Origin: Anodontia alba
Taxonomy: Eukaryota > Mollusca > Bivalvia > Lucinida > Lucinidae
Reading direction: 5' to 3'
Assembly (NCBI GenBank): GCA_964016985.1
Contig: OZ024826.1
Span: 59,752,507-59,816,506, forward strand
Length of the DNA: 64,000 nucleotides
Shown: piece by piece, positions 1 to 11,744 of the stretch
How the letters are laid out: each line of letters opens with the position of its first letter
Numbering within the stretch: the first letter of the stretch is position 1
Notes under the pieces: model-generated
What the model was told of the DNA's origin: nothing
Databases searched by the model: none
The model's input: the letters and a program-made list of their open reading frames with translations, nothing else
Program-made: the position numbers and the translations under genes

Positions 1-874
1 GATACAGAGATTCAGATCACGTGTCTGTGTTTATTAAGTATCTTGAAAATTAACCTGACACAACGGTAGCAGACGCCATTGTTGATCTTAACTAAAAGCA
101 GATAATATTCTGTGTTTTCTTTATAATGGTGCGCCGATGGTGAAGTAATTTTATTTTTTCAAAAAAAAAAAAAAAAAAAAAAAAAACCCAAAAAAAAAAA
201 ACAAAAAAAACCCCCAAAAATATCTGTGTGCCGTTAATGGCCACTTCGTGCAGTTAAAGACCTGGCAACGCTATGCACATGTTGTTTCAACTTATTATGT
301 CAGTGCAGACAAGCCGCGTTTGAGAGTGCGATATGTATCTGGAAAAATCGGGACTATCAAGTGATCCGGCATCTGACTGTATGGAATTTACCTGTTATAA
401 AGCGGTATCATTTTGGTAGGTATATAATAATGACAAATAACACATGGGTATTTCAAGATTGTACCTTGGTGGTTTTAACAATGTTTTATTCAAATATATC
501 GTAAATCAAATTCAGTAATTACATATGTAGGTTTCGAAATATTTCTGCGATAATTTTGTAATTACTGTATGCATCCGTCCTTGTATCACAGATCTAAAAA
601 TCATGATAGTCAACACAACATTAAAACATATAATAAACGGTACCGACGATGTTGCCAGGTGTGCAGACAGCATCGAGGAGCCATCACATCGTTTACTCCT
701 GATTCTGTAATTAACTACAAATCTTCAAGAATATTCGACTTGATTTTATTCAATAAAAGAAAAACACAAAAAACATAATTTCTCTCTCATTCGTTCCCTA
801 AATACTCAGTTCTTGGTTTGTATTTTCAAGGATTTTATTATGCGGCAGACTGCATGCATAGTTGTCAACCAAAT

Positions 875-1529
875 CATTGTTGATGGCTATGCTTCACTCT
901 TTAATTGCACGATGGCGGTTCGGGCCTCAGACTCAATGAAGGCCTCTTCGTAAAACTTTAACCAGTGGGTTGGGGCTTGACGATATGTCTTTGGCTTGGC
1001 CCGCCGTGGTTCAGCTATTGGTTTTCACTTACTCTGGCATACAGTAGAATTAGCCATGAGTACTCGTCTTTGTTTATTATAGTGATTAATTTGATTTTTA
1101 TGTTTTCGCTTTGATGCATTGACTGAGTTGGGAGCCTTTATGCGAACTGAATTTTTATGTATTTATGTATAAAGAGTAGCATCGGGATCCAGGGTGAAGT
1201 TTACTAGCTGTAAAAGTGCTTTAAACCCCCCGGTGGTTTGCTCTACCGGCCGTTCTAAGGCGGTGGTCCCGGTGTTAGTCTTACTCCTTGTTGCTTTGTG
1301 GTTTATTCTACGAGGCGATTTGTTGTATGTCTTTCCGTATGTCATTTTGTTCTTGTGTTTTTCAGTCCTTTTAGTATTGCCATTACCTCGCTGGGGAAGA
1401 GAGAGCTAATCTTAGTGCTTTTCGTACGTTTGTTCGGTTTGTGCTTGTTTAGATTTGTCGGTTTCCTCTTCCACTTGGGGTCTCGGAAGGGCTGCGGTTT
1501 GTGATTGTGGCACTCCCTGGACTTTTCTC
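875..1529 (-). repeat. 650-bp dispersed repeat, copy 1 (degenerate basic ORF on minus strand)
   Basis: This block matches 60551-61203 almost base for base, by eye with only scattered substitutions and a few indels. On the minus strand it begins with GAGAAAAGTCCAGGGAG, the same first bases as the copy at 60.6-61.2 kb and the 138-bp fragment at 35848-35985. The minus-strand reading frame that is open in the 61-kb copy is broken here by small indels, and only a 60-residue piece remains open (1163-1345). It is probably a retroelement fragment; the family is not identified. Confidence 0.75.
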
Positions 1530-1884
1530 GTACTTTTTTTTATTCATTAACGAAGATTGTAGTACCTGAACAACTATAATTATTGACCGGCGCGCGAATA
1601 GTGCCGGTATCTTAATATGACTTTGGATTTTTATATATGGTAGACTATTCGATTAGCTCACTGAGGACGTTTTATATTTGCCGGAACGTCAGTTCGTGAA
1701 TATCCCGGCAAATATAAAAAAAAATCTGAAAACAAACTGTGTTATAAGCAGATTAATGTCTTGTTTATTTTCATTTAAATCAAGAAATTTCATAGAGCTT
1801 AATAAAAGCAAACATTAAAGAATCCCATTGTTGTTCTTTTTTACGTGTTACATTGAAAATTTATTAAACTGTAAACATGAACAA

Positions 1885-2113
1885 AATTTGCGCCGGTACT
1901 TAGACGTTTACGTCTAAATATTTTGTCTTGTCTTTTTCTTCTATGCTGTTTGCATTCCTTTGATGTGTTCTTTGTTTTCAAAGGATTCCTTTTTAGAGAA
2001 CGTGTTTGCGCCGGTACTTAGATGTTTACGTCTAAATATTTTGTCTTTTTCTTCTATGCTGTTTGCATTCCTTTCATGTGTTCTTTGTTTTCAAAGGATA
2101 CCGTTTTAGAGAA
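1885..2113. repeat. 118-bp tandem duplication
   Basis: Two head-to-tail copies with a period of 118 bp; the motif cgccggtactta starts at 1891 and again at 2009. Both end in a 'tgttctttgttttcaaagga' block that also occurs in a repeat family near 3750, 20330, 22340 and 26860. Confidence 0.85.
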
Positions 2114-2127
2114 TGTGTGTGTGTGTT

Positions 2128-2167
<40 letters not shown>
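2114..2167. repeat. (GT)n microsatellite
   Basis: GT dinucleotide run with two interruptions, directly following the 118-bp duplication. Confidence 0.95.
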
Positions 2168-2168
<1 letters not shown>

Positions 2169-2352
2169 TCATAGCACGCATGGGTTATTCCTTTTAGAAT
2201 CTAATTATGCATGATAAAGTTAAATTCCCAAAAGCGTGGTAATAACTTGCCCATCTGTTCATTCACTCACTTTGGGTCGACTTTACATCATAATGTCAAC
2301 CTCTTCTATTTCAGTAGCTCTCTTTATCATATATGTTTCCCTTAATTTTCAG

Positions 2353-2540
2353 TTCCTTCTTCAAGTACGTCTGAAGCTGTTTCGCAAGCTGGTCTTATTG
2401 CCGGCGTTGTGGTATCAGTAATTATTATCATTGCTGTTATCGGCGTCGTCGTTGGCTTCTTCATATGGAAAAAGAAAAAGGCCACCCGGGCATCATTTAC
2501 AAGAGTTACAAAGTCAGCATATCAAAGAAAAACGTGGTAA
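2353..2540 (+). CDS. Transmembrane exon, copy 1 (short tail)
   Basis: A pyrimidine-rich AG acceptor (cttaattttcag) precedes an open frame that needs one base from an upstream exon. It encodes 61 residues: a Ser/Thr stalk (PSSSTSEAVSQAG), a hydrophobic segment of about 23 residues rich in Val/Ile, the stop-transfer cluster FIWKKKK, and a tail of about 20 residues ending at TAA (2538-2540). A weak donor (GTAACG) overlaps the stop at 2537. The exon is clearly paralogous to 4449-4954, with the same acceptor, same phase, nearly identical stalk and membrane segment, and a diverged tail. It may be an alternative last exon giving a short cytoplasmic tail, or a decayed duplicate. The ectodomain exons are not in the window. 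The protein family is unknown. Confidence 0.5.
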
Positions 2541-4448
2541 CGAGTGACGCTATGTGAAAGCTTTCTGCGTTGCTTTCATTATTAACATTGCCCCTACCAA
2601 TTTTGCAGACGTCTTGAGATTTCAACATTTTAACATTTGCCAACAAAATTAAGATATGAAACGGTATCAAAGATATTGGCAGGTGTGAAAGCGGCGTCAA
2701 GGAGCTATTCTACTGACTATACCATATAACTGCAAATCTTACGAAATACTATGTGCATTTTGGTATAATTATACTCATTTTTGTCTAATTTTTCATTGAC
2801 GTACTTAATTCGTGTTTTATTTCGCCCGAATTTCATTTTTATGCGCTTTCCAACTGATTTTTTCGTCTTGTATATTAGAGATAAATCCATATTTTGTGCT
2901 GAATATGACTTACCTAGTTATTAGTGGCGCCCGGTAATTACTAGTAGACTCATAATCACCGAAAATATTCTTATTAGCTCATATTCAAAAGGGTAATACA
3001 ATTTTCACTACGTCTACTGTTGATCTAGTAGTTAATCGACAGTATAATAGAAAATAGGTACTGCTAAAATTGACTGTCGACTGAGGCAAGCAAGTGGCGT
3101 CAAGTAACTCGGTGGACAACTTCGTTTCACTTGATGGTAACTCATTGGCCTACTTACTTCGTCGACAATATTGGTACAGAAAATGGTAACCGACGTAAAA
3201 TTCTTACCTAAATAAAATCCAATTGAATTTGCAGATGGAATTTTGTAATAAAATATTAAAATATAAGTTAGGGACACGTCAAATAGTTTACTCGCACCGT
3301 GTACATATGATGAAACCAAAATCTAACTGTACATGTAATTGCTCTCTGGTTTGCTTGAATAAATAAAGTGCCAATTGCAAAAGCAGCAGATAGCATTCGA
3401 AAATATATTTTATTATCAGAAAATAGAGATTTTCATTTCTAGTAAAGCATCCGTTAGGCAGATGGTTTTCATGAAATGCCAAGACTTAATTTCCCTGAAA
3501 AATAATGAGAGGGCCAGCTGCTACTGTGACACGTTTGCATGACGCTTTAACAGATGTTTAATGGCCGTCGTACATCACCATAGTGCAGAGTATACTTTGT
3601 TTCCTTTGGGATAATTGGACCCATTGTGGTATATTTGAAAATGGAGTTCTGCTCATGTAAACACTAGAGGGCGTAAGCAGTGTTGCAAACTTCATTACTG
3701 CTTATGAAGAGTCTCAATAAAACCGCGACTCCTATTTTCTAATCCGTAGTGTGTTCTTTGTTTCCAAAGACAATCTTTTTACGTTTATTCAGATGCAATA
3801 TACATAATCATAAATAGGATGATAGCATGTAACAGTATTTTGCTTGTAGCCCGTGAAGCCATATGTTAAATCGACTTAGTAACTTGCATGCCTGGCAATA
3901 CCTACGATACCGGGTATTACTGTTCCCGCGTACGAAGGCAGGAACTGATTGTTACATTTTCAAGCGTTTGCTCTGTTTGTATTAATGTAACCGTCACACA
4001 GCAGAAGAAGTATAATTATGGTATTTCTCCTAGAAGAATCAGCTTGACATTTCATGTGATTATTCGGAATTGAAACATAATTAATCGCATGTGGAATATC
4101 AAGCTTTAATTTCTCTGACAAATAAATATATGAACCGCAACGTGAGGTAACGTACCTGCTGATATATGCTCCCAATGAAGGCTCAAATCTGCCTGCGCAT
4201 CCGAGTGGTTTGATCTGTGCCTTTGTTGTCCGCATGAAGCAACTTTGCATCCTTAATAGCCAAAAAGGGCATGGTAATGATTCTGATCAGACTGCGCGGT
4301 CTTATCTGAATCATCGCTGGGTGCACATTTCGGAAGTATGTTTTTAACGTTGCAGCTTATATCTTCTACTGCATTTTAATGGCGCTTAAAGTGTTAAAAT
4401 AGCTAGTTAAAATACTGTAGTCATTATTTCAATATATTTAATTTTCAG
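2541..4448. other. Gene-free interval between the two transmembrane exons
   Basis: No coding exon is recognised. 2630-2745 is similar to 618-735. 3661-3790 belongs to a dispersed repeat seen also near 20270, 22320, 26820 and 53700 (in the other orientation at the last three sites). 4250-4330 contains one of the many short 'gatcag...gcatc' repeats. Confidence 0.55.
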
Positions 4449-4954
4449 TTCCAACTACAAGTACCTCTGAAGCGGTTTCGCAAGCTGGTCTGATTGCTGG
4501 CATAGTGGTAGCATTAATCGTTATCATTGCTGCTGTCGGCGTCGTCGTTGGCTTCATAATATGGAAAAAGAAAAAGGTCACTCCGGCACCATCTACCAGT
4601 GTTACAAAAACAGAAAAGAAACCTACAAGCCCAATCATGCTTCAAGAACCTGATGGTCGTGAGACTATAACGCCTAGCCAGATGTCTGCTCATCTTCAAT
4701 CTAGAAATAATTCACATGGTAAGTTAAAGCAGGTACTTGGTCGGGAGTGTACCATGACTGATGAGGCTAAGTTTAAGAGTGAGCAAGATGCAGATACGAA
4801 CGAGGGCGGCTTAAACATGACTGACGTAGAGGCGAGTGACGCGGAAGCATCACCACGGAAGTTGCCACCAATTACCGACAGTTATGTGCCGCCGAAGTCT
4901 CCGGCAGCAGATACACACTTGCAAGACCCGCTTCCACCAATATTGAATCAATAG
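4449..4954 (+). CDS. Terminal exon of a single-pass membrane protein
   Basis: The acceptor tttaattttcag is followed by an open frame (two bases completing a codon, then 167 residues) ending at TAG 4952-4954. Residues 1-13 are a Ser/Thr stalk (PTTSTSEAVSQAG). Residues about 14-37 form one transmembrane helix, followed by WKKKK, which predicts a type I orientation. The cytoplasmic tail of about 125 residues is hydrophilic, with an acidic Asp/Glu middle and Pro-rich stretches near the C-terminus (SPRKLPPITDSYVPPKSP, DPLPPILNQ) that could bind SH3 or WW domains; no ITIM/ITAM or kinase motif is seen. The phase requires an upstream exon, so an ectodomain must come from further left. A similar exon with a different tail lies 2.1 kb upstream. 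I do not recognise the family; a receptor or adhesion protein is plausible. Confidence 0.65.
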
Positions 4955-7348
4955 GGCGCTTAAAAGGTTCATGGTATTTAATAGTTAATGCATGATGTCA
5001 TAGGTGAATGTTCAGAAAGAAACAAAAACCACAAAGGTCCTGGCAACTTTTAGATAGGGATGTATTTTGAAAAAAAAGGAAACATGATACTTTTTTGTAC
5101 TGCCCCTGCAAATCAGTCTTTGCATTCTTTTTACAGGCAAAGATTTATAAATGGGAAAATGTTTGCTGAAAGTACAAATTGGTTTAGTAGAGTTGCAAAC
5201 ATCTAGATCATATATGTGGGTTGTAGTTTACTAAGCGAGTGCACAGCTCACAAGCACATGCTGTCACATAAATTGAATCACAAAGCACACGTTTTAAGAG
5301 AATGGATACACTGTCAAGGGAGATGACTTTGTCAAAATTGTTTTTGACTTCTAAAATGGGTCTCCCTCGGGGGCAAATTCTTTCCTTAAGGGTACAACCC
5401 TTTTCAGATGGGGATTGGTATAGAGGAAAGCAAATAGGAAGTCATAAATTAATTCCCTTGGAAAAAAAGCAGAAAATCTACGCAGTGTATCCAGGCCCCT
5501 TAAGGTCATGCTTAAATTCAGTAATGATAGGTGCTTGCGTAAATGTTCTTCCATACTTAAGATATCAAGCGCTAAGCCGACAGTCATATGACATGGCTTT
5601 ATTTTGCTTCTATTTTAAGTGAACTTTTTACAGTACTACTTTAGGTAAGAAAAACCTGTACGAACCGAACAAGTAGACTATATGTAGCTGGAACTATATC
5701 GTGCTTAATTCAACCAGGGTTTAAACCTTCACACTTTACTGTTAAACCTTTCCAAGACCGTATTCCTTTTTTTTTTTAGTTTTTCTTCGATTGTTTGTTT
5801 CGATATCGATAAAGAGCGGTTTTGTGTGTTTTTTCTTATTTCAAGTTATATGTAGTAGTTTAAGGAGATTTTGTGTCGGATTGCGACAATTGCTATAATC
5901 AGCCATTTTTTTTTCAAAATGTTTGAAAATCACTCGTAGTTCGTAACTGTTCCATTAATAATACTTGTAAGAGCATTGTTTTAATTAATGCAGTTCACAG
6001 CAACAGTGGTGTATGCTTATCAACAACCAAATCCTATGTTGTTCCGTTTTGCTCAGTAAAATTGCGCAACAAATTTAATTTAATAGATTGCACATGAAGC
6101 AGTTGTGGCCATGGAACTTTTGTCTGACAGTGTACAAGCCTCTACGGCTATTCAATTTCTGTTCATTACTGTGTGGTTCTCACTGTGTTAATGTGCTTGA
6201 CGTTGTAACTTTATGCAGGGTGCTGTATACTTTGACATCACGAAAACACGCGCATATAGTTTTGAACCCCCCCCCTTAAGCCCCACGTTTATATAGTAAA
6301 ACTCGGGTTTACAGGGGTATACATTACTTTTTCTTATTTTGCTAAAAAAACATAGATTGTTGGTACTTTTTAGGACCACCTTGGCAAGGCGGTTCTAACG
6401 AGTACCCACAATCTAAGTTTTGAGCAGAAATTTGCAAAATGTCAGAATTTTTTATCTGAACATATTCCTTTTTTTTTGGTTGTAAAATTTTCAGTGTATT
6501 TGAATAGGCGTGTTTTCGTAATGAGATCTAAGTTCTGTCATTCATAGAATCGATATACTGTGTATGCAAAGTGTCTGGACCATAGCATAGCATATGTACG
6601 CGTCCGCCAGTCCTCCCTGAGCATAAGCACTTCGCTTGGAGTAGTTTTGTTTATGTAGTACTGTTTTCTACTGGCAAAATGCAGCTACACCGACAGGGCG
6701 GATGGGCAGGGAAATCGGGAAGTCAGTGAGAATATTTAAATATGCCTTTAGGCACTATTTACATGACGCGGCTTGGATCTCTTATATGAATCATTTTGAA
6801 GGGACTGGGTACACTTTTAGCGGAGGTAACTGTCAGGTGGTTTCAGGCGCCCTTCTAAACATTGTCAACTTGGAAGCAAATTCTTTTCCTTTGGAGAAGA
6901 TCCCTTTGAACAAGGGCCTTTAATTTACGAAAGTTGTCTCCCTTGTAAAACAATGCAGAAAGTGTACCAGACGATCCAGTGCCCTTAATGGATTCCTTTA
7001 TTTATTCAATTAATAGCGTGAAATTTTAATGTAAGAATGACTGTAGTCCGTTCACATTTTATGATTTTGTATTATTTCATATCGAAAAATGATGATAAAG
7101 TTTGGTTTGGTCTTAAAATGCAATATTACAAGAAATTAAAATAATAAAGCAACAAACGTAAAATAAATAAATAAATAAATAAATAAATAAATCATCAGTT
7201 TTAAAACACTGAGTTTTAATAAACTCTAGTTTGCGAATAAGCATGTTTCATTGAAAAAAAAAAAAAGAAGAAAAACACTAGCACCAACTAACTTTATTTC
7301 ATTTATTAATATTTTAGTATATACCATGCAAATAGACAGAATCAAATA
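4955..7348. other. Gene-free repeat interval
   Basis: No coding exon is recognised. 5290-5520 and 6880-6990 belong to a dispersed repeat family with 'aagttgtctcccttg' and 'aaattctttcc' blocks, also at 8940-9060, 15590-15790, 25380-25560, 33000-33130 and 39930-40040. One hairpin MITE (6237-6523) lies inside. An AAAT microsatellite is at 7162-7192. Confidence 0.55.
6237..6523. mobile_element. Hairpin MITE, ATCACGAAAACACGC family, copy 1
   Basis: The ends are inverted: atcacgaaaacacgc on the left and gcgtgttttcgtaat on the right. The interior holds 'gggtttacaggggtatacatta' like all family members and an inverted 'ggttctaacgagtacccaca' arm. There is no coding capacity. Related copies occur at 8260, 14585, 33484, 39643, 40195 and 50194. 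Confidence 0.75.
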
Positions 7349-7961
7349 CGAGGGTCCTGCAAAACGTTCTGTCACTAATAGGCCTCTTTAGTTTTATCAC
7401 AGGTATATTTTAAAATGCTACACTGCACTTGAATGGTGTGTTGAATAGCTAACGAAACCCGTTTATTTCATTCAAATTGCTTTCCAACTGACCGAGATAT
7501 TTTAAATTAAAATAGATGCAGTCATATAAACTGACCAATTTACTTGTTACATTGGAATATGGACCAACCAAAGGGGGGTCAGGAGTCCACCATTTACATG
7601 ACAACGCCTCCTCTCATAAGTGTGAGGTTGTTAAGTCTTTTTTGGCTTCTGAAAAGGTGAAAGTTTTAAACCATCCATCTTATTCAACTGACCTGAGTCC
7701 CTGTGACTTCTTTTTATTTCCAAGGCTTAAGAAAATGCTTTCTGGAAATAAGTATACGTCTAGAAGTTCTCTTTGCAGCGCTATTTATCAGTGTCTCCAA
7801 CAGATACCAAAAAGAAGAGTATTTATTTGGGTAAAAAAGGTTACAAAAATGTGTTTCAGTACAGGGGGAATACTTTGAAGGTTTGTAATAAAAATATGTT
7901 TGATAAAACGTAGCACTGAAATAATCCGAACCCAGTGACAACACGTTTTGCAGGACCCTCG
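7349..7961 (+). mobile_element. Deleted mariner transposon with intact terminal inverted repeats
   Basis: The ends are inverted copies starting cgagggtcctgcaaaacgt (19 identical bases, matching at about 26 of 28). They are flanked by TA at 7347-7348 and 7962-7963, the expected mariner target-site duplication. The element is 613 bp against about 1.3 kb for a full mariner, so about half of the transposase region, including the DNA-binding N-terminus and the first catalytic Asp, is gone. Confidence 0.85.
7516..7878 (+). pseudogene. Mariner transposase, C-terminal fragment
   Basis: From residue about 27 the frame reads LHDNASSHK, then HPSYSTDLSPCDFFLFPRLK, the hallmark C-terminal catalytic region of mariner transposases. 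Between the Asp of HDNA and the Asp of CDFFLF there are 34 residues, as in canonical DD34D mariners. The first catalytic Asp and the helix-turn-helix are missing because of the internal deletion, so it cannot be an active transposase. The first 20 or so residues are deletion-junction sequence, and the tail after residue about 95 is frame-disturbed. Confidence 0.85.
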
Positions 7962-9424
7962 TATTCTGAAAAAGGCTTTACCAATTATGTTTTACGCATG
8001 TTCTCTTGCTGCGGTTCTCGTTGCTGGTGTCTGTCTTTGTTCATGTGTCTGTTTGCAATAGTGCTACTTTGGTTTTGTTAACATGAGAATTTGTAACATA
8101 TTGTTATATTATTTACTATTCCTCTTCGTATGTTCTTGCTGTATTCGTTGAAGTGTTGTTTTGTGACGTCATTCTATGTCATACAACCATTAGCTTATAT
8201 CTTGGGAAGGCTGTAAATTTGTCTTTCCTGAGGATCTCCATATTATTCTCATTATTTGCATTACGAAAACAAGCCTGTTCAAATATATAGAACATTTCAC
8301 ATCCAAAAATTGAAAAATTTCAAGTAAAAAACTCTGATATTTTTTTTCATATTTCTGCTCAAAACATAGATTGTGGGTACTCGTTAGAACCGCCCTGTCC
8401 CGAGGCGGTTCTAACGAGTACCCACAATATCTGTTTTGAGCAGAAATAAGAAAAACAATGTATACCCCTGTAATCCCCACTTTCACTATATAAAAGTGGG
8501 GTTTAAGGGGGTCATAATTATATAGGCATGGTTTCGTGATGAATCTCCACGTGAGAAAACTTACCTTCCGACATGTGCGCCCAAAAAAGACTCAAATCAG
8601 CCTGCACATCCGCACAGTCTGATCAGAGTCTTCCGTTTTTGCACAAAGAAACTGCATTCTTGGCTACCAAAAAATGTGCCCAGCTAATGTACAGGCTGAT
8701 CTAAATCTTTGCCGGGCGCGCATGTCTGAATGTACATTTTCAGACGTTGTAGTTCACTTGTTTAACGTTTCTTCTGTTTCTGGAACGCTTTACTTCACAC
8801 ATGTGGTCTCGCTTGGGTAAATCCATTTACTTTTTAAAGCAAATGGATACATGTGTTATTTCTGTCACTATTTTACACAAGAGACAAAATTTCGAATTTC
8901 TATGTTTTTCCATGTACACCAAGGTATTTCTGAAAATGGCTCTTATCTAAAAGAAAGAATTTGTTTCCAAGTGGAGCAAATTGCTTCCCTTTAGAGTGGA
9001 CCATTTTCCAGAAGTGAAGTTCAATCCCTTTTGCCAGAGGGCTTCACCTGAAAGTTTATTGATTCCATTTAAATGCTTCGTCTAGAATAAAAGACAAAGT
9101 TGCTGTTTCACTGAGACAGGTCGCTGTATGAATAGATTAAATGTTTATTTTCGACAGAGAAAAAAACGTTATCAGCTTATGTACATTATCTTACTGTTTA
9201 CGTAGTTGCGGTCATGGTACCAAAGCCGTAATCCAAAATCATAAATCCATAAACGAATGACGAATCAGAATGTTCAGACCAACAGACATGGACCCCAGAA
9301 CAAAGGGTGTAATCAGGCGTCCGCGGATAGTAAGCATTACTTGGTAAGCAAGCTTCGCCCACCATGCTCATGGGCCTGAACGAAGGAAATATCGGTAGAA
9401 GCGTATGTCCGGGATTTGGGAAGT
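7962..9424. other. Gene-free interval
   Basis: Contains one hairpin MITE (8260-8540), short 'gatcag' repeats (8560-8720) and a member of the 'aaattgcttccctt' dispersed family (8940-9060). No coding exon is seen. Confidence 0.55.
8260..8540. mobile_element. Hairpin MITE, ATCACGAAAACACGC family, copy 2
   Basis: Ends attacgaaaac / gtttcgtgat. The centre is a near-perfect hairpin: bases about 8349-8400 are complementary to about 8401-8452, with arms containing gggtactcgttagaaccgcc. A second inverted pair (ccccactttcactata / tataaaagtgggg) lies near 8476-8507. Confidence 0.8.
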
Positions 9425-9960
9425 CTACTTATGGCGCGTCACTGGCAAAACATCAGAAACAATTCTGGAAACTGCCACATTGTAGGGATTGACTAGATCA
9501 TGATGTCTTCCATAGAACTTCTTAAGTGTTGCTACCAGTTTGGTTTTTGATACCTCTGGCTCAACAACTTTTGAGTGAGCACTTTCCCACGCTCCATGAA
9601 GTTCTGATAATTTGAACAAGTTCTGGCATAACGGATTAACTGTGAAACGTAAACGTCGTATGCTGGTGCAGAAGGGATATTACTGCTCAGGAAAGGAAAG
9701 TTAACGTTGGGAAAATTGAAGTCATCCCGTTTGTCGTAAAGCCTAGTAGTAAGCTTTCCATTGTCGATATAGAGATAACAATCCAAGTATGAGGAGGAGG
9801 CTGAAGTCTCCGTTGTTTCCTTTATTTCAAGTTCACGTGGGTAGATGAATTCTAAATACTCTGCAAATTTTGTGTTTTTCAGAGACAATACATCATCTAT
9901 ATATCTGTAGGTGAAATTACGTATGAGAACTGAAAAGTTATTATCGTTTGTACGTGTTTC
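9425..9960 (-). pseudogene. Reverse-transcriptase fragment of a retroelement
   Basis: On the minus strand, 9903-9892 encodes YIDD, the catalytic aspartate box of the reverse-transcriptase palm (context RNFTYRYIDDVLSL). It is followed by SYLDCYLYIDNGKLTTRLYDK, NFPFLSSNIPSAPAYDVYVS and QLIRYARTCSNYQNF, a downstream RT segment I recognise from non-LTR or Penelope-like elements of aquatic animals. One frameshift near 9540 separates this from the continuation KLVATLKKFYGRHHDLVNPYN in another frame. Neither the start of the RT nor an endonuclease is present, so this is a truncated dead copy. The exact clade is not resolved. Confidence 0.8.
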
Positions 9961-10710
9961 TCATTAGTAGGCTGTATTCTGTGATTGTTGTACTTCCACA
10001 AAATTTTCTTTACCATTTTTCATCTTTATTTATTATCCTATTTTTTTTGTTTTTCAATTCAATGTATGTGTAATATTTTTCCCAACTAGTCATTTAAAGG
10101 GTTTATTACACTTAGTATGACTAAGAAGTTATTTGTAAAGGACAGATTGTTTAAACTACCATGTACATTCGTGTACGATTATCATGTTGTGATTATTTTA
10201 TTATTTTGAAACTGATAATAACAACAACATGCAATTTAATTACAATAGCAGTAAATAATAGTTCAGTGACATCATCAGTCCAAAAACAATCAACTTGTAA
10301 CGCAATCTTAACATCATATATAAAGGGTCATTCAATAACATAAAAAAAAACACTTAAGTATGGAATAACTGTGTATCAATTTGTAATTTGATATGTGCAG
10401 GGGTACAATATTTCCTACAAGACTGCATGTGCCATCAGCGAAGACTCAGATCAGTCTGCGCATCTGCACAGCCGGGTTAGAGTCTACCCTATCTACCTAA
10501 AGACGCTTTGGATTCTTGGCTGCCTGAAGAATGTCACGCAAAGGCTCTGATCTGAGTTTTCGCTTGGCGCACATGCAATTTCATTGAATATGCTGTGCCC
10601 CGGATCATATGGTAACAACATTTTGTCAGGAGCTGGGGTGTAATCATGACATGAAATATCTATTTGGTTATTGGAAAATTGAATCGATAACAATTATGCA
10701 CATGATGTTG

Positions 10711-10858
10711 TTGTTGTGTTGAGGTTTTACGGCCCAGTCAACCCAATGGGGTCATGTCGAGCGCGGTCAGTTTACCTAACCACACGTTTACTGGGCAGGC
10801 TTAGTCCTCCAAGCGGTTAACCAGTATTGTGCACATTCTTTCGCCAGAAACACATGAT
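10711..10858 (-). repeat. tRNA-derived SINE, 5'-truncated copy
   Basis: Matches the 3' body of the SINE at 12941-13250 (tgttgaggttttacggccca to ttctttcgccagaaac) on the minus strand. The tRNA-like head is missing. Confidence 0.85.
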
Positions 10859-11663
10859 GTATGTCAGTTGCTATTCACTTTGTAATGTATGGAAATGTGA
10901 ATAACACTCGGACATTTTGAATATTCTCAACGAAAAGTTTATAAGTATTGAAATGAATGATCAATATTGTGCACGTAAAATGAATGTGCATATACGTGTT
11001 TTTATTTATTTTTCATGTAAACGTTAAGAACATGTTGCTAATTTTTTAAAGAAGAAATACTGTAAACAAACCTTCGTATGCAGTTATATATACCCAAAGG
11101 TATGTAACATTGAAACAACGTCGCGTCAACATCCTGACATTACATCGACGTTGATGCGATGCTCGACTTTGATACATTTAGAGGTAAATTACGCATTAAA
11201 GGCACCGAAGTGTCAGTTAGGGCATCTTAAAACGCTAGTGGGCTATAGTTTGCCTACTTTATTGTCATTCAAAATAAAGCCCGGCACCTATACAAGAGAA
11301 TGCTATTTACCTTATCATTTCGCAATGTCTTCACGATGTTGAATGATAAACACTTATCCTTATAATGGCATCAAAAGCTATCCAAGATAAAACAGATAGA
11401 CTCTAAAATCTGACATGTCACAAATCTGGCATGTCACATATATTGCAATACAATATCAAATGTTTCTGTAAACGCTGATATGTTTATGTATGAAGTTGTA
11501 GCAAAATGAAACCGACCCAAACAATAAGTTTGAAAATACAAACATTGCAGATAGTATTTCTGGACCCTTTGTGATCACGGAGCTAATTCTGGGACTTTTG
11601 AACATTAATATGATGGTCACTGACCCAGAATTAATCTGACCCAGAAGATCCCCAGTAAGCAGT

Positions 11664-11744
11664 CTTTATAAATCTATAGCAGGCCGTTATCGGCCCATCA
11701 GGGTAGCTGACAGGCCGATAACGGCCCGCTATAGATTTATAAAG
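11664..11744. repeat. Long hairpin (arms about 31 bp)
   Basis: tttataaatctatagc followed by aggccgttatcggcc pairs with ggccgataacggcc followed by cgctatagatttataaa across a 17-base spacer. One or two bases are unpaired. It could be a small foldback element or a decayed MITE. Confidence 0.8.

Larger units (their letters stand above)
1..2352. other. Gene-free left edge
   Basis: No coding exon is recognised. The stretch holds an A-rich tract with C runs (about 161-220), a dispersed 650-bp repeat, a 118-bp tandem duplication and a GT microsatellite, all listed separately. Bases about 618-735 resemble 2630-2745, which lie just downstream of the first transmembrane exon. That suggests the 0.6-5 kb region grew by tandem duplication, but no transmembrane exon is visible upstream of the 618-735 copy. 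Confidence 0.6.
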
